DNA of 64,000 nucleotides from positions 50,497-114,496 of IMG/VR virus record IMGVR_UViG_3300029922_000024. One strand, 5' to 3'. Below, piece after piece: positions 15,150-23,601 of the stretch; the stretch's first letter is position 1, and each line of letters starts with the position of its first letter. Under the pieces are notes generated by a model. It made no database searches, had not been told where the DNA came from, and saw only the letters and a program-made list of their open reading frames with translations. The position numbers and the translations under genes are program-made. Origin of the DNA: a virus.

Positions 15150-17555
15150 TTATTGATAGAACTCTTCAACAGCAATATAACCTGATCCACCGTTACCACC
15201 AGTTTGGCCACTAGTACCCGCTCCGCCCCCATTTCCGCCAGCACCAACTGCATAACTATATGTTCCTGATGGATTATTGATAATCGCTACTATCCCTCCA
15301 CCTGATCCTCCGCCGCTTCCAGTGACTTGATTAATTATATTGTTACCGCCTCCGCCTGAACCACCACCACCCGTATTGGATGGAGCATTGATGCCTGGGT
15401 TTGCAGAATATACTTGAGCGGCTCCACCACCGAGCATTGAGGATCCTCCAATACCGCCAGATAAGACCACTGTAGTCCCACTATCCGACATTGCACTACC
15501 ACCGCCGCCACCCGTTACTGCTACAACTTGAACGGCTGGACTTGAAACCGTAACAGTTCCACCAGTTGCCCCAGGAGAACCATAAACTCCTTGGATACCT
15601 CCATTGGCTGTCAATAAACTTGTTCCGAATGTAGTAGTACCGCCAGCTGTGGCAACTGAACCAGTTGCTGTTCCGCTACCGGCTCCGCCACCACCACCGC
15701 CTACCATTGTTACTTTGATATATAGTGGAGTTCTTGGAGAAGTAGGAGTAGTATATGTTCCAGAACCTGAAGTAAATTTTTGAACTGTTGGTGCTGTAAG
15801 ATTTGCATTACTTAGAAGTCCAGTAATAGTTGTAGCAGTTCCTACTGAACCGTTAGCATAGTATTCTGTTACTTCTATGTAACCAGAGCCACCTGCTCCA
15901 CCTGCGCTCATACTGGTTCCTGCTGTACCACCTGTACCCGCTGTGCCAATTGAGTAAGAATAGGTTGCTGAAGGTGCTAGGATAATAGCTTCAATATAAC
16001 CACCTGCTCCACCACCTGATCCTGCGTATCCAGTAGCACTTCCGGTACCGCTGCCACCACCGCCAGAACCAGTATTAGCTATTGCTGCAAATCCTACAGC
16101 ACCGGTTGCGCCACCCGCTTGAGATCCACCTTGACCACCGAAAGGTGATGCAGCTCCAGATCCTCCAGGTTGTCCTGTAGTTGCGTTTCCTATACCTTGG
16201 CCTGATCCACCTTGAACTGCGACAACTTGTAACACAGTAGAACTACTTGTTACAGTTGCTGTGCCACCTGGGCCACCACCACCAGTACCAACGCCGCCAC
16301 CAGTACCACCGACTGCTGTCAATAGACTTGTTCCGAATGTAGTAGTACCACCTGTACCGCCTGTACCAGCGTTTTGTGTGCTCGCGAGTTCCGATCCACC
16401 TCCGCCACCACCACCGCCAACTAATTTAACTTGTATGTAAATTACGTTTGCTGGAGTGGTATATGTTCCTGATCCAGATAAGAATTTTTGAACTGTTGGG
16501 GTATAAGCTCCGCCACCATTTGCTGCCGCAGCAGTTGGAGCATAAAATTCAGTAACGATAACGACACCGCTACCACCAGCAGCACCTGCGTCGGCACCAC
16601 CACTAGCTGCACCACCTGCTCCACCACCACCAATTGAATAAGCGTAAGAGGCTAAAGGAGAAGTAATAATGGCTTTGATGTAACCACCAGCACCGCCTCC
16701 GGCACCACCACCAAAGGAACTACTACCACCTTGTCCACCGCCACCAGAACCTGAGTTAGGTATACCGGGAGTAGGAGAATTTACGCCCGTGCCTGGAACT
16801 GTATTGTTAAGTCCACCGCAACCTGCGCCGCCAAATGGAGTAACTCCACCGTTACCTCCGCCTGACGCTCCAGTTGCTCCGAATATCGATTGTGGATTAC
16901 CAGAGCCTCCTTGCAATGCTATCAATGCTACCGCAGGAGAATTTACAGTTACTGTACCACCGTTTGATATTCCGCCTGAGCCTGCTCCTCCACCGTTCGC
17001 GCCACCACCACCATTAGCGGTTAATAAACTTGTTCCGAAAGTAGTCGCAGAACCATTGCTACCGGCGTTTGATGAACCGGCATTTTCTCCACCACCACCA
17101 CCACCAACCATTTCAACTTGAATGAAGAGAACGTTTGCTGGAGTAGTATATGTTCCAGAACCTGATAAAAATCTTTGAACTGTTGGAGAATACGGACCTG
17201 CACCTGCTGCTGCAGAAGATGAAAGAACTGCCCAAGTACCTGCAGACGTAGCATTAGTTTGAAGAACGATGAAAAGGGATGTGTGTGCTGCAATGGTACT
17301 GTAATTTGTTCCAAATGCATCGGTGAATGCTCCGCCGCCGTTAAACTCTAAGGTAAGGTTTCCAGTTGATTGATTGAATATTTCGTATTTTTGACCAACG
17401 ACCATTGTAGTCGCGTTAGGCAAAACAATAGTTTGGGTTGTTGAACCCGTAAAAATTTCAATTTGTTTTGAGGTATTGACTAGCGTAGTTGTACCAGCCG
17501 CTGTTGCGGTGATTGCGATCTGCTCTACTAAGCCTCCGAGTTGGAACGTAGCCAT
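15150..17555 (-). CDS. Glycine-rich tail-fibre adhesin with three repeats
   Basis: The 801-residue protein begins with about 120 residues (MATFQLGGLVEQIAITATAA onward) that should attach it to a fibre. Three copies of a module of 185-225 residues follow. Each opens with APTVQKFLSGSGTYTTPAN or a variant, then VxxVGGGGGG, TTTFGTSLLTANGG, long Gly/Ala/Ser runs, and closes with GGxGxxxVxEFY. Such polyglycine domains match the Gly-rich fold of phage S16 gp38-type adhesins, where glycine helices stack into a sandwich whose loops bind the receptor. It is the likely host-recognition tip. The repeat count and loop variation suggest duplication and diversification. Confidence 0.78.
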   Translation of the reverse strand: MATFQLGGLVEQIAITATAAGTTTLVNTSKQIEIFTGSTTQTIVLPNATTMVVGQKYEIFNQSTGNLTLEFNGGGAFTDAFGTNYSTIAAHTSLFIVLQTNATSAGTWAVLSSSAAAGAGPYSPTVQRFLSGSGTYTTPANVLFIQVEMVGGGGGGENAGSSNAGSNGSATTFGTSLLTANGGGGANGGGAGSGGISNGGTVTVNSPAVALIALQGGSGNPQSIFGATGASGGGNGGVTPFGGAGCGGLNNTVPGTGVNSPTPGIPNSGSGGGGQGGSSSFGGGAGGGAGGYIKAIITSPLASYAYSIGGGGAGGAASGGADAGAAGGSGVVIVTEFYAPTAAAANGGGAYTPTVQKFLSGSGTYTTPANVIYIQVKLVGGGGGGGGSELASTQNAGTGGTGGTTTFGTSLLTAVGGTGGGVGTGGGGPGGTATVTSSSTVLQVVAVQGGSGQGIGNATTGQPGGSGAASPFGGQGGSQAGGATGAVGFAAIANTGSGGGGSGTGSATGYAGSGGGAGGYIEAIILAPSATYSYSIGTAGTGGTAGTSMSAGGAGGSGYIEVTEYYANGSVGTATTITGLLSNANLTAPTVQKFTSGSGTYTTPTSPRTPLYIKVTMVGGGGGGAGSGTATGSVATAGGTTTFGTSLLTANGGIQGVYGSPGATGGTVTVSSPAVQVVAVTGGGGGSAMSDSGTTVVLSGGIGGSSMLGGGAAQVYSANPGINAPSNTGGGGSGGGGNNIINQVTGSGGGSGGGIVAIINNPSGTYSYAVGAGGNGGGAGTSGQTGGNGGSGYIAVEEFYQ

Positions 17556-17568
17556 AAAACTCCTTTAA

Positions 17569-18108
17569 TTACAGATATTTGAATCTGAATCCTTTTGTAT
17601 GTGAATAAATATTGTTACAAACTTTACTTACTGCAGATGGGTCCAAGCCCAAATATTTGGCCGCATTATTGGCAGAAACGTATTTCCTAGAATCATTAAA
17701 GCAAAGAACAGGTTTTGCACTACCAGAACTTTTACCCCAATTTGGATGCTTGGTTTTATCTGAAAGCATTTTTTTTCTAGATTCAGATTGTTTTCTTTTT
17801 GTTTCTTCAGAGCGTATTTTGTTTTTCCCACCTGATTCAGCATTGTATCCATTTGGAACTAAACTATTGAATTTATTAATATAAAATTGTTCTTTTTTAT
17901 TTAAATCTTCCAAATCAACTGCCCTATCTACAAAATAAAAGTCAAAATTTTCAAATCCGTAACTAGCAACGGCATTATGGAACGGTAAATTATTGGTTCT
18001 TTTAGAGGCAGCATATTTATGCTCTCTAATGCGTTCGTTCAAACTCCTAATGGTTTGTCCTATATACGCCTTACCGTTAATTTTATTAACCGCTCTATAA
18101 ATAATCAT
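17569..18108 (-). CDS. GIY-YIG homing endonuclease
   Basis: The 179-residue protein begins with the GIY-YIG core (IIYRAVNKINGKAYIGQT with conserved Arg27/28 region and KEQFYINKFNSL). It continues with a NUMOD3-like repeat region (SEETKRKQSESRKKM) and a C-terminal NUMOD1/helix-turn-helix segment (SANNAAKYLGLDPSAVSKV). This is the standard layout of a free-standing homing enzyme. It sits between two fibre genes, under the late motif at 18135, so it has slipped between that motif and the adhesin gene. Confidence 0.87.
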   Translation of the reverse strand: MIIYRAVNKINGKAYIGQTIRSLNERIREHKYAASKRTNNLPFHNAVASYGFENFDFYFVDRAVDLEDLNKKEQFYINKFNSLVPNGYNAESGGKNKIRSEETKRKQSESRKKMLSDKTKHPNWGKSSGSAKPVLCFNDSRKYVSANNAAKYLGLDPSAVSKVCNNIYSHTKGFRFKYL

Positions 18109-18134
18109 ATATCCTTACCTGTATATATATATCA

Positions 18135-18142
18135 TAAGATTG
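18135..18142 (-). promoter_or_regulatory. Late motif CAATCTTA, copy 1
   Basis: On the - strand the sequence reads GGGCCGACAATCTTATGATATATATATAC. The octamer lies 27 bases before the GIY-YIG start. It matches six other late-block sites. Confidence 0.55.
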
Positions 18143-18149
18143 TCGGCCC

Positions 18150-19199
18150 TTATTGAAATCCGGCAAGTTGCCATGCAACACGATAATTATTCGTATCTAC
18201 GGGCATATTCCATTTAACGGTAAAGGTCGTAGTAGTCTTGTTTGTCACAGTAATTGGTTGAAATTGTGGGGTAGCGTCGGTATAATTAGCCAATTCTGCA
18301 GTAACTACATAACTACTTGAACTCATGGGAACATTTAAAGTAATGGTAGCCGTTACTTCGCCCATAGTTAAAGGAAATTCCCCTACTTGCTCGATTGTAC
18401 CGGCACCAACTAAATAATCGAGTTTGTAATTTGCCGTATCTAGAGGCATATTCCAGGTAGCAGTGAATCCCGTAGTTGTTTTGTTGGTAATTGTAATCGG
18501 CTGAAATTCTGGATCAGGATCAGTAGTATTTACCAATTGTGCGATTACCACATAGGTATTACTGCCTTGAGGAGTAACAAAAGTAACATTTACAGTAGTA
18601 GTACCTTGGCTTAGAGCGACCTCATTAGCTGCTCCGCCTCCGCCACCACCTGATCCGCCTCCACCAACAAATTGAAAAATAGTGCTTTGGGTAATATTTT
18701 GAATGGTTCCAGCATTATTAAAAATTGTAATATATGCAAATGGAAGAGTGCTATTTAAAGGAGTGGGAATTGCTGCATCTGCCGCAATAGCATTAGGAGT
18801 ACCAGTAGTAGCAATTAAATTACCACTTTGATCCAGGGATAAAAGAACTTGCATGTACTCATTTGATGGCAAAGTAAGTAATGTAGAGCCCCCAGTTGAA
18901 GTCGTAATATTTCCACCGCTAGCAGAAGGAAAAGTTACTGTTCCAGAAGCGAAAGCAGGAATAACATTATTAATAAAAGAGATTGATCTATTTCTATTGG
19001 ATTCAGGATTTGAAACAATAGCTGGTCCAATATCTACTACTAGACTTGGAGTGCTTGTTGCATCAACTCTAAGTGGCACAGTAAGATCTGCATTAATTGA
19101 AGCAAGTAAAATATCTAAGGTTTCACCGGCAACATATGGGAATAGTTGCTGGAGGATCCCTCTATACTCTATCTGTCTTGCATCTAACTCGATACTCAT
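18150..19199 (-). CDS. Tail-fibre protein with duplicated C-terminal lectin-like domain
   Basis: A 349-residue fibre protein. The first 190 residues are a beta-rich attachment part that opens MSIELDARQIEYRGILQQLF. A poly-Gly hinge follows (GGGGSGGGGGG). The C-terminal half holds two tandem copies of a domain of about 70 residues with the signature FQPITITNKTTTGFTATWNM and a closing DTxNYxLxW. The same domain ends the next fibre gene at 19217. It resembles the H-type lectin-like tips of phage fibres. Low-complexity, polar, no signal peptide. It lies in the late - strand fibre operon. Confidence 0.72.
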   Translation of the reverse strand: MSIELDARQIEYRGILQQLFPYVAGETLDILLASINADLTVPLRVDATSTPSLVVDIGPAIVSNPESNRNRSISFINNVIPAFASGTVTFPSASGGNITTSTGGSTLLTLPSNEYMQVLLSLDQSGNLIATTGTPNAIAADAAIPTPLNSTLPFAYITIFNNAGTIQNITQSTIFQFVGGGGSGGGGGGAANEVALSQGTTTVNVTFVTPQGSNTYVVIAQLVNTTDPDPEFQPITITNKTTTGFTATWNMPLDTANYKLDYLVGAGTIEQVGEFPLTMGEVTATITLNVPMSSSSYVVTAELANYTDATPQFQPITVTNKTTTTFTVKWNMPVDTNNYRVAWQLAGFQ

Positions 19200-19216
19200 A
19201 TAAACCTTATATCACA

Positions 19217-22200
19217 TTAATTATTAACAATTGCTTGCCAAAATAATGAATAATTTGCAGTTGCTACAGGATAGTTCCATGTAGCGGTAAAACCGGTAGT
19301 TGACTGTGCAGTTATAGTAATTGGTTGAAATTCTGGATTTGTATCTGTAGAATTAAACATATTGCAAGTAACTGAATAACTTGTACTTGGCAATCCTGAA
19401 CTAAAAGTAACGGATACACTTGTACCAGCACTAGAAATTGCTTGAGAACCTGATCTGATACCCGCAGCAGTTAAAAGTTGAGCAGCGGTACTAGCAACCA
19501 ATAGGCCCGTAGAAGTAGCAGCAACAGGTCTTGTACCAGTACCAGCTAAACCTGCTATGGTCACATTTTGTGTACTGTCAACGGTAACTGCAGTTGTTAA
19601 GGTATTGGGAGTAGCTGCACTACTTCCAGCAGCAGGAGCCGTTTGGATTATTACAGATCCGCCTGCACCCGTACCAGTAGAGTTACCACCAGCGATGGTC
19701 ATAGTTGCACCGGCAGTATTGCTTGTGCCTGTTATGATAGGAGAAGGTTGAATAGATGCATTGGTCGCAGTTGCACTTCCTTTAGCGCCTTGACCAAGAA
19801 ACATGCTACTGATAGGTACTGTAGGTGAACCAATACTAAATTGACTTGCTGCTGTCGTTGTAGCTGTTGCTGTAATGCTACCAATACTGCCCAATGCTAT
19901 GGAGGCAAAAGCGTTCTTTTGTCCAGAACCGATAGCGATACCATCTGTTTCAGAAGAAGTTGTAGAACCAATCGCAATAGTCCTAAGTGAACTAGCTGAG
20001 TTTGAATTAGCGGTAAAGCCTAGGAATACGTTATCGTGACCTGATGTTAAGGTTCCACCAGTCGTAGAGCCAACGGCTGTATTTTGTGCTCCAGTAGTAA
20101 TTGTTCCAATTAAGTTTGGTAGTGATCCAAAACCGATAGCGGTATTATCTGTAGCAACCGTATTGCTACCCAATGCAGAAGAACCTACTGCTGTATTGTC
20201 TGTACCCTGTGTATTATTGCCAAGTGCATTTTGTCCAATAGCAACGATCGTACCTGTAGTATTTGATGCACCGGCCAAATTTCCTACTGCTGTATTATTC
20301 GCTGCAGTATTGAGTTGTAAGGCGGCAGAACCTATCGCGGTATTGCCATTATGGGTGGTTACAGCGGCAAGTGCGTTTTGTCCAATAGCAGTATTATCGG
20401 TCCCACTTGAAACAAGTATTCCGGCATCCCAACCAAAAAAACTGTTGTTTCCGCCTGCTGCTAGAGCATTACCTGCAGAAACACCTACAACGGTGTTGTG
20501 ACCGCCTGTAAAAGATAGAGTGGTGTTAGTTCCACCGTATACAGAAGTATTACTAGATAAATATAAGAATCCATTACTACTTGCAGCAGTTGCCCATGCT
20601 GGTACTCCAGAAACTACTGTTAATACTTGACCAGTGGTACCGATAGCAAGTCTAGATGCGGTATTGGTTGCAGACTCATATTCTATATCACCGGTAGTAG
20701 TCATCGGTGATAGTGCATTATATGCCGCTGCAGCAGTAGTTTGTCCAGTACCACCATTTGCTATTGGAAGAGCCGTTCCAGAAAGAGTGACCGCTAAAGT
20801 TCCAGAAGTAGTAATGGGAGAACCAGAAACACTTAAAAAAGAAGGAACGCTTAAAGCAACGCTGGTAACTGTCCCATTAGTAGCAGGATTTACCCAAGCA
20901 GGGAGACCAGAAACTACCGTCAATACTTGGCCGGTAGATCCAATTGCTAATCTAGCCGGAGCAGGAGTTGCATTTTCATAAATAATATCACCGGCAGTTG
21001 TAAGAGGAGATAAAGCAACAAATGCTGACGCTGCGGTAGTTTGGCCAGTTCCGCCATGTGCAATTGCAATTGTTGTCCCATTCCAAGTACCAGAAGTAAT
21101 GGTTCCAACAGATGATAGGCTTGATGCTGTTGTTAAGGCTGAAAGTGTGGTTAAAGTTGCATTGCTAGTTGCAACCAAAGAAGTTGCATTTCCAACTGAA
21201 GTTACGTTTCCAGTTAAGTTAGCGTTGGTAGTTACTGTACCAGCAGTAAAACTAGCAGCAGTTCCAGTGATATTTGTACCGACCAATGTGCTTGGGGTAC
21301 CTAAATTTGGGGTAACTAATGTTGGAGACGTTGCGAGTACGACTGCTCCAGAACCAGTAGTTGAGGCAGCGGAAATTGCTGTTCCGTTACCCTGTAAAAT
21401 ACCGGTAATAGTGGTGGATACAGTTAAAGTTGTTCCGCTATATGTTCCTGCAAAACCATTTGCCGATGCCATCGACATAATTACTGCGCCATAAGCTCCA
21501 TTGACAGAACTTACACCAGCAGCAGGGGTAGTGAGTTCCCATGCAGTACCGTTATAAATCGCTAGATCACCTACAGAGAAATTAAGACTAGCGCCACCGA
21601 ATGCACCAGCTACTATTCCATTAAAGGCAGTACTTACGTAATAAACTTGACCAGTAGTACCTGTTCCATCTGCAAGCGCTGGAACGTTAGTCGCTGGATC
21701 GTAAAGACCCTGGTAAACAAACACGCCATTTGGCAACTGGGCGACTGGAACTTTTCCGCCGCTATCTAATGACGCAACGCCATTTGCGGCTCCCACTTCA
21801 GATTGCGTAACGTAAGTAGCGGATAGGCTCGGAATATCAGCGGCTACTAAAGCGCGGAAAGTGGGTTCAGCAGCAGAACCAGAACTTGGACCAGCAAATA
21901 CCTTATTTGCCGTCTGAGTTTCTAAAGTAAGTGTCAAATTACCGGTGCTAGTAATTGGACTATTCGAAATCGCATAGATCGGAGTAGTACTCGCATCGGC
22001 TAAACCAACAGAAGAAACTGTACCGCTAGTCGCTGGAGTTTCCCAAGCAGGAACACCCGAAACAACGGTTAAAATTTGCCCAGTCGAACCAATTGGAAGA
22101 CGTGCTGGGGCAGGAGTTGCATTTTCATAGATGATGTCTCCTTTTGTAGTCATTAGACCAGATGAAATCGTGGTCGTATCTACATAATTTTTAGTTGCTG

Positions 22201-23512
22201 CACCTTGTGCAGTGGTAGGATCAGCCATGTTGGTGATCTGATTTGCACCCATGTTGATCGCGCCTGACATTGTTCCGCCTGAAAGCAGAAGGTAAGTTGC
22301 AGATAAACTAGGAATATCAGCAGCAACCAGAGACCTAAATGTAGGTTGTGCAGCGCTTCCTGAGGAAGGTCCTGCGAAGACAGTATTCGCAGATTGAGTA
22401 GTAAGAGTCTGAGTTAAGGTACCTGAACTAGTTACTGGAGAGCCAGAAATACTATAGATTGGGGTTGTACTTGCATCAGCAAAAGCTACTGAAGTAACAC
22501 CCGTAGCCGGTGCATTCGCCCATGCCGGTAAACCAGAAACGACTGTTAATATTTGACCGGTTGAACCAATACCAAGTCTTGCAGCTCCAGGAGTTGAATT
22601 TTCGTAAATAATATCGCCAGCGGTCGTCATTGGATTCGTAAATCCGCCCGAAGCCGCTTGCCATGTTGGATTCGCTCCAGCGCCATTAGATGTGAGGACG
22701 AAACCTGAAGTTCCAAGTCCAGAAACTTGTTCTAATGGACCAGTAGAAGTTGTTCCGCCTACTATGACGGCATATGGAGTGAAAGCTTCTTGTCCAGTTC
22801 CACCTTCAGGAACTGTAAGCGGAAGTTCTGTAGGACTTCCTCCTCCACCAATCCCCATCATTTGCCCGTCAATCCAAATATTTGTGGTTGACATTACGAT
22901 ACCGATTTTAAGATCGGCTTCGCTACCACCACTAGGGGCAACTACGCTAAACGCACCATCGGTTGTTAGCCAAACAGGGTCACCGGTATTAATTACATTA
23001 AATGGGGTGTCCGAAGAACCTAAGGTATAAGAACCAAAAGAATAAACCGTGATATTTTGGCCAGCAGTAACGGCTGTTGTGGAGAATGCAATCCCGATTC
23101 CCCAGAATTCATCCATGCTTACAGTACTATAGTCAGCTTTATATACTGTATCTGTAGTTTCTGAAAGTGAATTCATTGCCCAACGAACAACAAATGAAGT
23201 ATTAGCGGCAAAATTTTCGCCAGCAGTAAAAACATTGGAAATAGCAGGACAACTAGAGACTGGGGACCAGGTTAGATTACCCGAACCATCATTTTGAAGA
23301 AAAGAAGAGGCTGCACCTTGAGCTCCTGGGAGACTAACTGAATACGCGCTTCCCGTGGCAGAAGCATTGATAGTAACACTTCCAGAAGTAGAACCTACTA
23401 GTTCTATAGCTGAAGTGCCCAAAACATTTCCGCTTACGGAGAAATCTACTGTTCTTGGAACTCCGTTAATAAGCGATAAAATTTTACTATAAACAGTCAT
23501 CTTTGGCTCCAA
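19217..23512 (-). CDS. Long modular tail fibre with YadA-like repeats
   Basis: The 1431-residue fibre starts with a domain shared with the next fibre gene (ILSLINGVPRTVDFS). Residues about 90-225 are a second shared domain ending DGQMMGIGGG. The shaft has four or five copies of a module with TTAGDIIYENATPAPARL, IGSTGQILTVVSGVPAW and GTVTSV, mixed with PTFRALVAADIPSLSAT repeats. Residues about 1040-1200 contain left-handed YadA-head-type repeats (NTAIGQNAL, NTAVGSSAL). It ends with the FQPITIT/ATWNYP lectin-like domain. A trimeric long fibre for host attachment is the best reading. Confidence 0.8.
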   Translation of the reverse strand: MEPKMTVYSKILSLINGVPRTVDFSVSGNVLGTSAIELVGSTSGSVTINASATGSAYSVSLPGAQGAASSFLQNDGSGNLTWSPVSSCPAISNVFTAGENFAANTSFVVRWAMNSLSETTDTVYKADYSTVSMDEFWGIGIAFSTTAVTAGQNITVYSFGSYTLGSSDTPFNVINTGDPVWLTTDGAFSVVAPSGGSEADLKIGIVMSTTNIWIDGQMMGIGGGGSPTELPLTVPEGGTGQEAFTPYAVIVGGTTSTGPLEQVSGLGTSGFVLTSNGAGANPTWQAASGGFTNPMTTAGDIIYENSTPGAARLGIGSTGQILTVVSGLPAWANAPATGVTSVAFADASTTPIYSISGSPVTSSGTLTQTLTTQSANTVFAGPSSGSAAQPTFRSLVAADIPSLSATYLLLSGGTMSGAINMGANQITNMADPTTAQGAATKNYVDTTTISSGLMTTKGDIIYENATPAPARLPIGSTGQILTVVSGVPAWETPATSGTVSSVGLADASTTPIYAISNSPITSTGNLTLTLETQTANKVFAGPSSGSAAEPTFRALVAADIPSLSATYVTQSEVGAANGVASLDSGGKVPVAQLPNGVFVYQGLYDPATNVPALADGTGTTGQVYYVSTAFNGIVAGAFGGASLNFSVGDLAIYNGTAWELTTPAAGVSSVNGAYGAVIMSMASANGFAGTYSGTTLTVSTTITGILQGNGTAISAASTTGSGAVVLATSPTLVTPNLGTPSTLVGTNITGTAASFTAGTVTTNANLTGNVTSVGNATSLVATSNATLTTLSALTTASSLSSVGTITSGTWNGTTIAIAHGGTGQTTAASAFVALSPLTTAGDIIYENATPAPARLAIGSTGQVLTVVSGLPAWVNPATNGTVTSVALSVPSFLSVSGSPITTSGTLAVTLSGTALPIANGGTGQTTAAAAYNALSPMTTTGDIEYESATNTASRLAIGTTGQVLTVVSGVPAWATAASSNGFLYLSSNTSVYGGTNTTLSFTGGHNTVVGVSAGNALAAGGNNSFFGWDAGILVSSGTDNTAIGQNALAAVTTHNGNTAIGSAALQLNTAANNTAVGNLAGASNTTGTIVAIGQNALGNNTQGTDNTAVGSSALGSNTVATDNTAIGFGSLPNLIGTITTGAQNTAVGSTTGGTLTSGHDNVFLGFTANSNSASSLRTIAIGSTTSSETDGIAIGSGQKNAFASIALGSIGSITATATTTAASQFSIGSPTVPISSMFLGQGAKGSATATNASIQPSPIITGTSNTAGATMTIAGGNSTGTGAGGSVIIQTAPAAGSSAATPNTLTTAVTVDSTQNVTIAGLAGTGTRPVAATSTGLLVASTAAQLLTAAGIRSGSQAISSAGTSVSVTFSSGLPSTSYSVTCNMFNSTDTNPEFQPITITAQSTTGFTATWNYPVATANYSLFWQAIVNN

Positions 23513-23552
23513 CTATGGTGTGATTAATTTCACCTTATACTTCATATATCAT

Positions 23553-23593
23553 GGAAAATAAAGTGGGGGCCACATTCTATAGGAGTGGCCCCC
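23553..23593 (-). terminator. Rho-independent terminator after the 23602 fibre gene
   Basis: On the - strand a nine-pair stem GGGGGCCAC/GTGGCCCCC (23585-23593 with 23565-23573) with an 11-base loop is followed by ACTTTATTTT. It begins eight bases past the stop of the 23602-26343 gene. Confidence 0.75.
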
Positions 23594-23601
23594 AGTTATT
23601 A

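Noticed and set aside
16789-17121. Long Pro-rich + strand frame antisense to the glycine-rich adhesin
   Set aside because: It is the mirror of Gly codons on the other strand; no ribosome binding site and no plausible product.
20163-21494. Several + strand frames of 112-131 codons opposite the long fibre gene
   Set aside because: Low-complexity Val/Pro/Ala products that mirror the fibre repeats; no start signals and opposite to a clear late gene.
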